A stretch of 64,000 nt of DNA from a bacterium (GTDB taxonomy: Bacteria > Vulcanimicrobiota > Xenobia > Xenobiales > JADMJV01): contig JADMJV010000093.1 of the NCBI GenBank assembly GCA_018780265.1, positions 1 to 64,000 of the forward strand, in the 5' to 3' direction. Positions 1 through 8,782 of the stretch are shown here, piece by piece (within the stretch, counting starts at the first letter, position 1; the number at the start of each line of letters is the position of its first letter). The notes under the pieces were generated by a model. The model had not been told where the DNA came from. It did no database searches and saw only the letters and a list, made by a program, of their open reading frames with translations. Both the position numbers and the translations under genes were made by a program.

Positions 1-1968
1 TTTTTCCGCGCGGTGGCAGGCCAGCTCCAGGTCCAAATCGGAATGCCACTGCAGGGCCATCAGCAGGCAGCCGTGAGCCTCGGCAAAGCGATACTCCTCT
101 TCGGCTACCGCCGCCAGACGCAACAGGTAGGGCAGCGCCCGGCGGGGATAGGGGCTGTTTGTCAGATGAAAGGCCAGCCGACGCGCCCGCTCCGGGGTGA
201 AATCCTCGGACTTGTGCGGGCGTCTCCAGTGTCGCGCCAGACAGAGGTGCAGGCGGCGCTGTTCCGCCGGGGAGATTTCACTCAGCAGGGCTTCGCGCAG
301 CCGGTCGTGGCAGAATACCCCGCCCCCCGGATGGAGCCAGACCAGGCGCTGCCTCTCGGCCTCCTGGAGGGGAACGTCAGTGGCATGGCCCAGCCTGCCC
401 ACGGGGCCCAATTCGAAGGTTCGCCCTTGCAGGGCCAGCAGGGCCAGCACGGCGCGAGCCTCCGGGCTGAGGGCGCCAAAGCGCCGCTCCTGCCAGGCGT
501 GGGAGTGGCGGGGGGTGGAGAATTCTTCCGTCGACCCCTTTCCCTGGCGCAACGCTTCCAGCAAGAAGAAAGGGCTGCCGCCGGACCAGTTGCCGGCCCG
601 CTCCAGCAGCTCGCCCTCGGCCCCCAACGCCGCCCCCAGGACCCGCCTTTGCTCTAAAGTGAGGGGAGGCAGTTGAGACACCGCATCCAGTTGCAGTTCG
701 CTTGGGGGGGTCCACTCGTCGGAGCGATAGGCCAGGGTCACCATCCAATTACCCTCGCGCTCCTGCGACAGTTCTTGCAGGAGTCGCAAGGTTTCGGCGT
801 CTACCCACTGCAGGTCGTCCAGAATCAGCCACAAAGGGCGCTGCTGGCTGGAGCAGGCGCGCAGCAGCTCGGTCAGCAGGTGGCGAGCGCGGGCGGCGTA
901 GCCCTGGCCGGCCAGGATGCCCACCTCGCCCAACCCCGGATCCAGAGCGCGCAGAGTTGGGAAGACCGAGGCCAGTTGCCGCAGGGTGGACAGAGGCGGG
1001 GGCTGCAGCAGGTCCTCGCTGCCCAGGCGCGCCAGGGCCTGGTGCAGGGCCCCAAACCCCAGGTTGCCCACCCCCGGGCCGTCCCCCGGATTGCACCCGC
1101 CCCACAGCACCCGAACCCCGCTGGCTCGAGCCACTTCCTGTAGGAATCGGCTCTTGCCCAGGCCCGATTCGCCGGCCAGCGCCGTCCAGGTCGCTCGTCC
1201 CTGGGTCGGTCCCAGCAGCCAGGCCCGCCACTGGCTCTCGAGTTCAGGACGGGCCACGTAGGGGCAATCCTCCTGCAGCCAGTCCAGGCTCGACTCCGGG
1301 CGCCCGCGGGCCAGATCGCTCAAAATGTCTTCGGCGCGCCCATAGCCACGAGGCCGCTCCCCCGTCAGGATCAGCCGCTGCCACAACCAGGCCGGGCCCT
1401 CGGGCGACAGCTCTTGCCACAGCACTCCCAAGGCGTGAAAGTCGGCCACCTTGGGGTTGGCCGCGACCTCTACGGGAGGGGCGTAGCGCAAACTCACGCT
1501 CGAACGTTCCGGAGCATCCTGCAGGTAGCCGAAATCGGTGAGCACCAGATGGCCCTGGTCGGAAACCAGCACGTTGTCCGGCTTCAGATCCCCGTGAACC
1601 CGTCCCCGCCGATGCAACTGCGCCAGCAGCCCCAACAGGCGCTTCATGCGCTCGGCAAACTCGGCCTGCGGCAGGATAGCCTGGCGCAAGGTCTGTCCCG
1701 GAACGTGCTCCAACTCCACTTGCAGGAGGTTGGCCTGGTGCCGGCAGTCGCGCAGACCCACAAATCCATCGCGGGGCGTCTCGGGCGTCCACCACAGCGA
1801 GGAGAGCAAGCGCAGGGTCTCCACCAGATTCAAGAGGTGCAGCCACCCGCCGGTCCCGGGCGTCTCACAGCTCTTGAGCACGCAGAGCGCCCCGTCCGGC
1901 CGCCGGCAGAGCCGGGTTACCACCCCGCCTCGGCGCGACCAGGTCTCCACCACCTCCAGGTCTCTCAC
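1..1968 (-). CDS. Ser/Thr protein kinase-AAA ATPase sensor protein (3' part beyond window edge)
   Basis: Translating the minus strand from a GTG at 1968 gives an uninterrupted reading frame to the window edge, so the gene is partial at its 3' end. The start has a strong purine-rich ribosome site (AGGAGGGGG) just upstream. The N-terminal 250 residues are a Ser/Thr kinase domain with HGDLKPDN as the catalytic loop and a TDFG metal loop. A STAND/AAA-type ATPase follows, with Walker A GESGLGKS and Walker B LWLILDDLQW, and then the start of a TPR-like helical region. It is a close paralogue of the gene starting at 8779, sharing motifs such as SLWWTP, RPRDGFVGLR-like segments and CNPGxG in the same order. 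Such proteins normally continue into GAF and histidine-kinase modules and are cytosolic signalling hubs. The stimulus is unknown. The plus-strand reading frames over this stretch are shadows of high GC content. Confidence 0.85.
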   Translation of the reverse strand, partial: MRDLEVVETWSRRGGVVTRLCRRPDGALCVLKSCETPGTGGWLHLLNLVETLRLLSSLWWTPETPRDGFVGLRDCRHQANLLQVELEHVPGQTLRQAILPQAEFAERMKRLLGLLAQLHRRGRVHGDLKPDNVLVSDQGHLVLTDFGYLQDAPERSSVSLRYAPPVEVAANPKVADFHALGVLWQELSPEGPAWLWQRLILTGERPRGYGRAEDILSDLARGRPESSLDWLQEDCPYVARPELESQWRAWLLGPTQGRATWTALAGESGLGKSRFLQEVARASGVRVLWGGCNPGDGPGVGNLGFGALHQALARLGSEDLLQPPPLSTLRQLASVFPTLRALDPGLGEVGILAGQGYAARARHLLTELLRACSSQQRPLWLILDDLQWVDAETLRLLQELSQEREGNWMVTLAYRSDEWTPPSELQLDAVSQLPPLTLEQRRVLGAALGAEGELLERAGNWSGGSPFFLLEALRQGKGSTEEFSTPRHSHAWQERRFGALSPEARAVLALLALQGRTFELGPVGRLGHATDVPLQEAERQRLVWLHPGGGVFCHDRLREALLSEISPAEQRRLHLCLARHWRRPHKSEDFTPERARRLAFHLTNSPYPRRALPYLLRLAAVAEEEYRFAEAHGCLLMALQWHSDLDLELACHRAEK

Positions 1969-2196
1969 TGCCCCCTCCTCCCCATTCCCTCCGTCCGCTA
2001 ACCCCATCCAAACAGGCGGCCGCCTTCGTTCAGAAAGACGAACGGGACAGCCCACGATTGACTCAGCAGTTCCATCTGGTCGGGCGAAGCGGCAGACAGG
2101 CGGGTCAGCCTATGCTGGGCAGGCACAAGGGCCCGAACTCTCATTCCAGGCGAATCGAGGGTTCGATTCAAGATTCAGCCTATTCTTAAGGAGAAC

Positions 2197-2220
2197 ATGA
2201 AAAGGACGTTCGTCTACTGA
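2197..2220 (+). CDS. possible 7-codon leader minicistron MKRTFVY
   Basis: An ATG at 2197 follows an AAGGAG ribosome site with ideal spacing and is read for seven codons (MKRTFVY). It stops at a TGA whose last base is the A of the ATG that starts the lectin gene (TGATG). The lectin ATG has no comparably placed ribosome site of its own, so ribosomes may load here and restart. It could instead be chance, or the trace of a frameshift that removed the original N-terminus. A similar arrangement occurs at 46941. Confidence 0.35.
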   Translation: MKRTFVY

Positions 2221-3416
2221 TGTTGCCGCGCCTTCTCACCTTACTCATGCTGCTGGCGGGGGTGTCTTACAGCCAGAGCAGAGCCGACATGAAAGCTGGC
2301 GACTCGCTCCTTCCCGGTAGTTCGCTGCAGTCCCCTAATGGTCAGTACCAACTGGTTATGCAGGAAGACGGCAATCTCGTTCTATACACCCGAGGTGGCG
2401 GCGTCTTATGGGCTTCACAGACGTCGGGTCAAAGGGGAGCGCGCGGTGAGTTCCAGGCAGACGGCAACCTGGTCGTCTACGCCCAGGATGGCCGACCCGT
2501 TTGGTCCTCGGCGACGTCGGCACAGGGCGGTCATCGACTCTGTCTGCAGGATGACGGCAATCTCGTCATCTATTCATCGACCCGCCCCCTGTGGTCGCGA
2601 ACCTCCGGAAACCTTGTAGTCACGACCAACGGAAACCCGGCACGGCAAGCTGAGAATGCCCCTGACTCGGGCAACAAAACCATGTCGGTTCTCACGGGTC
2701 TGGCCGGGATTTACTTGAACTACAGGCAAGATCAGGAGCGCCAGAAGGCTGAGCAACAGAGGATCGCGACCGAAAATCAACGACGAGCCAACGAGCTGGC
2801 TGCCCAACGGACGATTGAGGCACAAAAACAGCAGCCGTTACCGGCTCAACAACGACCGGATGGCGAGGCCGAGAGGATCGCCCGCGAGTCGGAGGCACTG
2901 CAACAGTCCACGCAGTTGGCGGCAAAGCGGCAAGAACAGGCTCCCATCCAAAAGTATGGATTGGCCGACGTCGCGGTGGTGTTCGGTTCTGGAGCGGCCC
3001 CGGCGGGATTTCAGAAGATTGAGGTTGACCTTAATCGAAAAGCCAAAGGGGCCTTCATCTATCTTTGCTGCCGCTACGGCCTGACCGAGAATCCGATTTG
3101 TGAACTTACGGCGGTCCAGGTCGATCCCGGGCAGGTTCCCGAGCGCCCGGGCTTTACGTTTTTAAGAGCCAATCTCAATGACGGCACCCGTGGCCGGCCC
3201 ATCCACCTCGGGTTTCGTAGCAGCTCTACGGAACCTCCCATCGTCGGCGTGAATATCGTTTCTGAGGGAGACCAAAAGCGAGCACTTGGAAACTATTGGG
3301 AACACGGGTTTGCCCACGTCGGAGATCGAGGTTATCCGCACTTAGTCAATCTTGACCTGAACGCCGGAGCCGGAGGGGACTACATCTACCTCCGCTACAA
3401 GAGGGATGGGGATTAG
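2220..3416 (+). CDS. secreted bulb-type lectin / MABP-like protein
   Basis: A 398-residue protein with an N-terminal signal peptide (about residues 1-22, MLPRLLTLLMLLAG). Residues about 23-125 form a bulb-type (monocot mannose-binding) lectin with three sugar-site repeats: MQEDGNLVLYT, FQADGNLVVYA and LQDDGNLVIYS, matching QxDxNxVxY. A Gln/Glu/Arg-rich helical linker follows (about 165-245). The C-terminal 150 residues look like a beta-prism MABP-type domain, with two similar halves that end in GAFIYLCCRYG and GDYIYLRYKR. The family knowledge (lectin binds mannosides, MABP binds membranes) points to a cell-surface or exported glycan- and membrane-binding protein; the actual target is not visible. 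It lies 53 nt before a lipoprotein gene in the same direction and may be co-transcribed with it. Confidence 0.75.
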   Translation: MLPRLLTLLMLLAGVSYSQSRADMKAGDSLLPGSSLQSPNGQYQLVMQEDGNLVLYTRGGGVLWASQTSGQRGARGEFQADGNLVVYAQDGRPVWSSATSAQGGHRLCLQDDGNLVIYSSTRPLWSRTSGNLVVTTNGNPARQAENAPDSGNKTMSVLTGLAGIYLNYRQDQERQKAEQQRIATENQRRANELAAQRTIEAQKQQPLPAQQRPDGEAERIARESEALQQSTQLAAKRQEQAPIQKYGLADVAVVFGSGAAPAGFQKIEVDLNRKAKGAFIYLCCRYGLTENPICELTAVQVDPGQVPERPGFTFLRANLNDGTRGRPIHLGFRSSSTEPPIVGVNIVSEGDQKRALGNYWEHGFAHVGDRGYPHLVNLDLNAGAGGDYIYLRYKRDGD

Positions 3417-3469
3417 TCCAAGCCGGCCACGGGTCTGAATCAGGCACCATATAAAAGGAGATCGATAGA

Positions 3470-4483
3470 ATGCAATCTGTAAAGTCTCGACATTTGGCCG
3501 CAGCAGCACTGTTCGCAGGGCTGTTCCTGGTCGGCTGTGGTGGCGCGAGCGACCCTGCTTTAGCCACGGCTACGGGTAACAACCCAGGAGGCGGTGGCGC
3601 ACCGCAAGCCGGCACTCTTCAATTCACCGAGTTTGCCGCCCAACAGTTTCCCACGTTCCCCTACAGGTTGCAGACGGGGAGAATTCCTAGAGTTACTCTC
3701 CTGCGGGCCGACGGCAACGTGGACGGCACCTTCAACGGCAACGTCTCGGTAACACTTCCTGACGGGACCACAACTGTAGTTACCGCCAATGGGGGTATTG
3801 CCAATCTACAGGGTCTCCAGGTCCCTGCTCAGACGGGCTCGTTCCGACTTCGAGCCAGTGTGGGGGCAGCGTCGGGTGAATCTAACTCCTTCGAAATCCG
3901 ACCGGTTCATACGGTGTCCGGAACCCTGATCCAAGGGGGAGGAGGCAGCTCCTCCATTCGTTTCGTCACCCTGACCTCGACGGACGGGCAAAACAGGGCC
4001 TTAGCTAACGGCCCGTTCAACAGTGGTTCCGTCTATACGGTAACCAACGTACCCCCCGGTAGTTATGAGGTGGAGACTTGGGGCTTGGGGTGCTCCCACG
4101 AAACGGCTGCCCTTACGGTTTCGGATACCAACACCGTTGCAGTCAGCGGACCGAGCCTAACGGTCAACCCGATCAACCTCAACAATGTCCAGGTTACTTC
4201 GGGCCCAGATGCCAGTCCTCCAACCGCCAGCCGCAACAGTGACGTGACCTTTAACGCGGTTGTGGATCGAACTGGAGGCGGCACGGGTAGAGCCGTCCTG
4301 ATCGGCACGACCTCGAGACAACTCGTCGCTCGTAGGAATATTACTTTTCCCACGAATTTTGGCGGCACCGTGAACCTCGACGGCAACAATCCAATTGGGC
4401 CAAACGAATTTGTCGTTTTGGTGGCCCAAGATGGGACAGGCGCCAACAGTTTTTCTGCAGGGTCTGTCCAGGTTCAACCCTGA
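3470..4483 (+). CDS. putative outer-membrane lipoprotein with Ig-like/carboxypeptidase-regulatory-like repeats
   Basis: A 337-residue protein that begins 12-15 nt after an AAAGGAG ribosome site. It has a lipoprotein signal peptide with lipobox LVGC at residues about 21-24, then a Gly-rich spacer. The remainder is beta-rich and Thr/Ser/Asn-rich, with segments such as GNVSVTLPDG and TVTNVPPGSYEVETWG that resemble bacterial Ig-like and carboxypeptidase-regulatory-like folds. No catalytic motif is visible. It follows the lectin gene by 53 nt and ends just before a shared hairpin terminator. The role is probably structural or adhesive at the cell surface; this is inference. Confidence 0.6.
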   Translation: MQSVKSRHLAAAALFAGLFLVGCGGASDPALATATGNNPGGGGAPQAGTLQFTEFAAQQFPTFPYRLQTGRIPRVTLLRADGNVDGTFNGNVSVTLPDGTTTVVTANGGIANLQGLQVPAQTGSFRLRASVGAASGESNSFEIRPVHTVSGTLIQGGGGSSSIRFVTLTSTDGQNRALANGPFNSGSVYTVTNVPPGSYEVETWGLGCSHETAALTVSDTNTVAVSGPSLTVNPINLNNVQVTSGPDASPPTASRNSDVTFNAVVDRTGGGTGRAVLIGTTSRQLVARRNITFPTNFGGTVNLDGNNPIGPNEFVVLVAQDGTGANSFSAGSVQVQP

Positions 4484-4490
4484 GTGAGCG

Positions 4491-4518
4491 GAGTCCCCCT
4501 GCGCAGACGGGGGGACTC
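4491..4518. terminator. bidirectional hairpin terminator between convergent genes
   Basis: The 9-bp arms GAGTCCCCC and GGGGGACTC are perfectly complementary around a 10-nt loop. The hairpin lies between the stops of the convergent genes ending at 4483 (+) and 4531 (-). A long T-run is absent, so its efficiency is uncertain. Confidence 0.6.
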
Positions 4519-4530
4519 TTACAGTTCTGG

Positions 4531-6375
4531 CTATCCCAGGTCCACCGTCAGTCCTGAGGCGGTGGTCCGCAGAAAACCCTGAAAGAGTTCCAGACGGTGG
4601 GCTATCGAGGGCGAGGGTTGATAGGTAGAGCAGTCCACGCCGTGCAGGCCACCGCTCCAGCACTCGCCGGGTTGCAGCCACCATTCCAGTTCGAGGGAGG
4701 TGCGGCGAGCACTGATTTCTTCGAGCACCTCCTGCAGCAGGCGGTAGCACAGGAGCAGTCGCGGGCTCCACTCGGCCAGCGGCGAATTCCAAAGAAAGCT
4801 CACCTCGCTCAAGTGTCTTCTGACCAAATCGCGAAAGGCTCGCTCGGGAGTCGCATCACTGTAGAGAGGGGAGCGCAGCCACTCCATCAACTCTTGAATG
4901 GCGGGCAGGCTGGTGCTTTCTCCCTTTAAGGCCTCCGCGGCGGCTATCTGACAGGGACCGTCGTGCAGGTCTCCGGCCAGCCAGTGGCGCTCCCGCTCCA
5001 ACACCAACAGGCTGTCCTCCCAATGCTCGTCGCTCAGGTCCTGGACCACGCAAAGGCGGTGATTGCCGGCTTCGGGATTTCCATCCACATAGTAGGCCTG
5101 CCAGGTCATGGAGCCCCCTTCATTGCAACGAAAGACTTCTGAGTGCGTCCCGGGGGTTTGCATTACCTTTCGAAACCAGTCGCGGGCGCGGGTCTGATCC
5201 GGACCCCAAAGGCTTTCCCAAAGGGGGCGGCTGCGCTCGTGGTAGCGCAGAAAGGCGGGGTTCGCCTCCACCGCCAGTCCCTGCGAGTCCATCCACACCA
5301 GGCCCAGCCCGGCCTTATCGTGCCCCTCGGCTACCTTCTGGCGCCGGCGATAAGACTCCCGATCTGCCTCCAGTTGCAGTTGCTGCAGGTTCTGCAGCTC
5401 AAAGTGATGGGCCGCAATATGGCCGACCAGACGCAAAACCCCCAGTTCCTCATCCCTGTAGCTCCCCAAGAACTCTTTGTGGGAAAGGTACAGAGCCCCC
5501 ACCTGACCCGGCAGAACCACGATCAGAACTCCCCGGGCTTCCGACAGGACCAGGCTTTCGTAGGGACTGACCTGCTGGGGCTCGCTGACCAATTCGCCTT
5601 GCTCCAGAGCCTTTTGCAGCAACGTGCGGCTGAAGAGACCGAATCCCGGCGGGCCTTGATAGGCTACGGCGCCCCATTCTCCTCCCTCGCCTGGCTCCAG
5701 CCAAAATACCTGGTGTGGATTCAGCAGATCGGCCAGGAAGAGGGTACAGGCCTGCTTGACCTTCTCCTGAGAACTCTCCTCCAGCAGCCGTGGTAGCTCG
5801 TCCAGCACCCGGAGCAGGCGTTGCCAGTTGGCCAGCGTCGCCGGACGATACGGCCGTTCCAGTCGCTCTAGCAGGTATTCCGGTTGCTCCATGCCCCGCA
5901 GCAGCTCCAACACGCGAGACAGCATTCCGGGCAATCTCGCCGACACCGGATGGCGCAAGGCCGCCGTGGCACGTTCCAGGGCCCGCCGCTCGTTGGCCCG
6001 GAAAACCTCCAGTCGAGCCCACTCGAGTTCGGTCCAGGGCTCCAGCAGGGGAAGGGCCACTGGCAAGCCCTCGAGGTGAAGCAGGGCCTCCTCCACCAAC
6101 TGCAGGCGTTGAGCCACGCTGGCCTCGGCCAGAGGGCTGGCGTCGTCGGCCCAGTCAAGCACGGCCGCAGCCGAGGCCAGAATACGCACGCGCTCCCCCA
6201 GGCCATCGCGTGGCGGTTCGCAGAGAGGGACCCGGCCCGTTTCCGTCAGTTGGCGCACCAGCACGGTTAACCGATGATCGGCCGGCAACCTGCTGCAATC
6301 TCCCCGGGTGAGACCGGCCAATAGCTCGTGGTGGTACGGGTCATCCTCGTTGGCTCCCATAAGCGTCAGCAGCAT
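4531..6375 (-). CDS. GAF-PAS-DHp sensor protein, histidine-kinase-like without clear ATPase domain
   Basis: A 614-residue cytosolic protein; ATG at 6375 follows a GGGGAGA ribosome site. The N-terminal 200 residues are helical. A GAF-like domain (about 215-335) ends in the stretch GALYLSHKEFLG, followed by a PAS-like segment (about 345-450). Then comes a HisKA_3-type dimerisation motif, ERHWLAGDLHDGPCQ, with the phospho-acceptor His at about residue 471. The region after it keeps none of the N, G1 or G2 boxes of a HATPase domain, so it cannot be assigned as a complete histidine kinase. It is a full-length paralogue of the protein at 14430 (LERPYRPxTLANWQRL, DLHDGPxQ and YQPSPSI shared). Neighbouring genes supply kinase, AAA, HATPase and response-regulator modules, so a multi-protein phosphorelay is likely (inference). 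Confidence 0.75.
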   Translation of the reverse strand: MLLTLMGANEDDPYHHELLAGLTRGDCSRLPADHRLTVLVRQLTETGRVPLCEPPRDGLGERVRILASAAAVLDWADDASPLAEASVAQRLQLVEEALLHLEGLPVALPLLEPWTELEWARLEVFRANERRALERATAALRHPVSARLPGMLSRVLELLRGMEQPEYLLERLERPYRPATLANWQRLLRVLDELPRLLEESSQEKVKQACTLFLADLLNPHQVFWLEPGEGGEWGAVAYQGPPGFGLFSRTLLQKALEQGELVSEPQQVSPYESLVLSEARGVLIVVLPGQVGALYLSHKEFLGSYRDEELGVLRLVGHIAAHHFELQNLQQLQLEADRESYRRRQKVAEGHDKAGLGLVWMDSQGLAVEANPAFLRYHERSRPLWESLWGPDQTRARDWFRKVMQTPGTHSEVFRCNEGGSMTWQAYYVDGNPEAGNHRLCVVQDLSDEHWEDSLLVLERERHWLAGDLHDGPCQIAAAEALKGESTSLPAIQELMEWLRSPLYSDATPERAFRDLVRRHLSEVSFLWNSPLAEWSPRLLLCYRLLQEVLEEISARRTSLELEWWLQPGECWSGGLHGVDCSTYQPSPSIAHRLELFQGFLRTTASGLTVDLG

Positions 6376-6693
6376 GTCACTATCTCCCCATCTCGGGGTG
6401 AAGAGATCGTCCCATCAGACAGCGACTTCATCCAAACAATCGACGACGATGCGGAGCATGGAGGCTAAGCTGGTATCCTTAAACGCGATTGCCATTCTCA
6501 AGGAGATCCTCAGGAAGCACCTCAAACAGCCCAAAGCCCTTGCGCTCGCCGGCCTGACTTTCCTGCTGCCGGAATGCGGCAGTCCGGTAGGTCGGGCGGA
6601 TCACGGGCCCAGAATTATGAGGCGAGCACGGCTGACAAAGTGAGGCGTCGTTATAATCTGGAGCCACGCCGCTGCTCATCGTGGCCGGCGGAG
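6376..6693. other. intergenic stretch, no gene seen
   Basis: About 320 bases upstream of the minus-strand sensor gene. Reading frames here show no family motif or coding character. It must contain the promoter of the gene starting at 6375, but no convincing -35/-10 pair could be picked by eye. Confidence 0.5.
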
Positions 6694-7127
6694 TTAGGAG
6701 CGCACGGTACCTGGAGAGAGTTTCAGGAGGCGGGCAATGTCAGGGACTTTCAGGCCCTGGCAGCCAGCTCGCGGATCCGCTCTCCTCGTGAGCGCATCTG
6801 TTCCATGAGTTGCGGCACTGGCGAGCCATGGAGATACTCTCTTCCACGCAGCAGGCAGTTCAGGGCCGTCTCCAGGTCGGCCAAACTGGCCTCGAGCGGC
6901 AGACATCCGGCGGCGCCTTCCTGGATGTAGGCGACAAAAGGCCCCATCGTCGGGTTCCTCAGTAGCACCAGTTTAGGAATGGACCGGACCAGTCTTTGAT
7001 TTTGTGAAAGAATTCCTCGCTGCTCAGAGCTATCTGGCCCTGGTCCAGTTGTTCGGAGCCCGCATACCAGAGGGTCGGTTGCATCTCCCAATGGTGCTTT
7101 ATGGCCAGCCTGATAGGAATCATTCAA
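6694..7127 (-). pseudogene. decayed NarL/LuxR-type response regulator
   Basis: Two minus-strand frames carry consecutive pieces of one response regulator. The first (to about 6755) has the end of a receiver domain (IPKLVLLRN, YIQEGAAGCLPLEASL, LLRGREYLHG). The second carries the LuxR helix-turn-helix start (LKVPDIARLLKLSPGTVRS) and then stops. Joining needs a frame change near 6755, and the final recognition and C-terminal helices are missing. The receiver front half with the acidic pocket is also unrecognisable. It sits directly downstream of the intact regulator at 7137-7820, consistent with a decayed tandem copy. Confidence 0.6.
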
Positions 7128-7136
7128 TCGAACGAA

Positions 7137-7820
7137 TTATCCCGCCAAAACAGGTAGATTTGGCTTGGAAAGCAGTTCTAGCTCTAAAGCCTTCAGCACC
7201 AGTTGGGTGCGGTTTACCACCTCCAATTTTCGGTAGAGGCTGCGCATATAGGTTTTGACGGTAGACACGGAGAGACAAAGGTGTTGCCCCACCTCGTGCG
7301 GGGTCAACCCGCGACAGAGGCCCTCCAGCGTGTCCCGCTCGCGAGCGGTCAATTCGAATTTGTCTGGACTGGTGGGGCAAAGGGGCTGGCGAACTTTTTC
7401 AAAGAGAACGTGGGCGACCTCAGGGTGCAGGTAACTTCTCCCCTGAACTACTTCCTGCAGGGCCGAAAGCACCTCTTCGCGACTGGCCCCTTTGGTGATG
7501 TAGCCCTTGGCGCCAGCTTCAATCGTTTGCAATACCTGCTGCGTTTCTGTCAGCATGGAGACAGCTAGAATTGGCATGTCGGGCTGAATCGCCAGAATTT
7601 GGCGAATTAGATCCTGGCCCGATTCCAAGCCCAGGCGCAGATCCGTGAGAACCAGATCGGGGCGACAGATGGAAAATTTTTCCAGGCCTTCGCGTACACA
7701 ACTGGCTTCTGCGGCGACCTGAAAGTTCGGATGAGTGTGAATAATGCTGCACAAGCCTTCCCGAAAAACGGGATGATCGTCGACCAAGAGAATCCTGTGG
7801 GGGTTGCTCACGGGGCCCAA
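7137..7820 (-). CDS. NarL/FixJ-family response regulator
   Basis: A 227-residue two-domain regulator. The receiver (about 8-125) has the acidic pair VDDHP, the phospho-acceptor Asp in PDLVLTDLRLG and the Lys of YITKGAS. The C-terminal LuxR-type DNA-binding domain starts at LTARERDTLEGL and contains VGQHLCLSVSTVKTYMRSLYRKL. A GTG three codons in is an alternative start (VSNPHRILLVDD). All key residues are present, so it should be phosphorylatable and DNA-binding. It is divergent from the truncated kinase and HATPase genes beginning at 7935. The nearby DHp and HATPase proteins are plausible partners, but the pairing is inference. Confidence 0.9.
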   Translation of the reverse strand: MGPVSNPHRILLVDDHPVFREGLCSIIHTHPNFQVAAEASCVREGLEKFSICRPDLVLTDLRLGLESGQDLIRQILAIQPDMPILAVSMLTETQQVLQTIEAGAKGYITKGASREEVLSALQEVVQGRSYLHPEVAHVLFEKVRQPLCPTSPDKFELTARERDTLEGLCRGLTPHEVGQHLCLSVSTVKTYMRSLYRKLEVVNRTQLVLKALELELLSKPNLPVLAG

Positions 7821-7934
7821 TTAACCCCGACGAGTGCGAATTCCTACGTCCGCCTGGGTGGGTTGGCTCATCCAAATGGACGAATCTACTTCCTGCCACC
7901 GGGATCTCCAGCCTAAAAGGAGGAAGGGAGCCTC

Positions 7935-8234
7935 ATGGCAACGCTTCGCTTTCTCAATCGTACGCCAGCAATGGAAATTCGCCTGGTCTATGAGGGCGGC
8001 CGACTGTCTGTGGTCAAACGGGCGGAGCCTGGCACGATTCAGTCGCGGGTCCTGGCTCGAGAGGCGCGCGCACTGTCAGAGCTCTCCGACGTGAAAGGGT
8101 TGCCCCGTCTGGCGGAAAGCGGCGAGGGCTACCTCAAACGCCAATTTCTGGTAGGGCTACAGAGATTTGACGCCGTGGGCGGCCGGCTGGAGGGAGGGAC
8201 CCATCCCGGTCGAGGAGGGGGCAGTGCTTGCTGA
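7935..8234 (+). pseudogene. Ser/Thr kinase N-lobe remnant
   Basis: The 99-codon frame starts after a good AAAGGAGGA ribosome site. It encodes only a kinase N-lobe: a beta-strand Lys (LSVVKRAEP) and an alpha-C Glu region (LAREARALSEL), followed by about 25 residues without family character. The catalytic loop, DFG and C-lobe are absent. The next gene overlaps by 7 nt and carries only the last module of a histidine kinase. The simplest reading is that a kinase-AAA-histidine kinase gene like the one at 8779 lost its middle. A short functional regulator protein cannot be excluded. Confidence 0.5.
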
Positions 8235-8782
8235 CGTTGCCGGTGGCCCATTCTCAGCTCTCCCTTTGCCAACGTTTGATGGCCTCCGAGATAAACTACT
8301 TGCAGCAACGGTTGTCCGTGCGTTCCAGACTCGTCCAAGAACTGCTGCAGAGTCGGAACAAGGAGTTGCTGATGGAGGGCCTGACCGAACTGGACATCTG
8401 GCATCTGGGCGCCCAAGGGGACGTTCCCTCCATGGCCCGGTTCCTGGAAGGCGTGGAAATCCACCCTCAGGAGGAAATCCCCTGGATGCGGTTGGAACCA
8501 CAGGCGCGATCCGCACTGCTGGCCATCGTGCGCGAAGCACTCCAAAACATGCGCAAACATCGCCAACCCGGGGCCATTCACCTGGGCCTGCAGGTTGGGA
8601 CCCACGATCTGGAACTGCACGTCGGCAGTCGAAGCGAACCCAATCTGAGCCCCTCCTCCTGGCGGCGATCCTTTGGTCTTGAGTCAATGCGTTTTCGAGC
8701 CAGTCTGGCGGGCGGGCGGTTGATCGTGGATCAGGACTTCTCTTTGACTCTGCGCCTTCCCTTACTGCAGGCGGCACCTTGA
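8228..8782 (+). CDS. HATPase-type histidine kinase C-terminal module, possible orphan
   Basis: A 184-residue protein from a TTG at 8228, which has GGAGGGGG about 8 nt upstream. Residues about 10-60 form a helical dimerisation-like region (INYLQQRLSVRSRL) with no His in the expected place. Residues about 85-180 resemble a HATPase_c domain: N-box-like LLAIVREALQNMRKH, and G2-like SFGLESMRFRASLAGGRL. The G1 DxGxG box is not visible. The stop overlaps the TTG start of the next gene (TTGA), indicating translational coupling with the kinase-AAA protein. It may be the 3' remnant of a decayed large sensor gene or an ATP-binding subunit acting on the separate His-bearing proteins. Confidence 0.55.
   Translation: MLTLPVAHSQLSLCQRLMASEINYLQQRLSVRSRLVQELLQSRNKELLMEGLTELDIWHLGAQGDVPSMARFLEGVEIHPQEEIPWMRLEPQARSALLAIVREALQNMRKHRQPGAIHLGLQVGTHDLELHVGSRSEPNLSPSSWRRSFGLESMRFRASLAGGRLIVDQDFSLTLRLPLLQAAP

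Noticed and set aside
13..2001. Long plus-strand reading frames over the first 2 kb
   Set aside because: They are antisense to the kinase-AAA gene, rich in Arg/Pro/Gln without family motifs; GC-rich third positions create such shadows.
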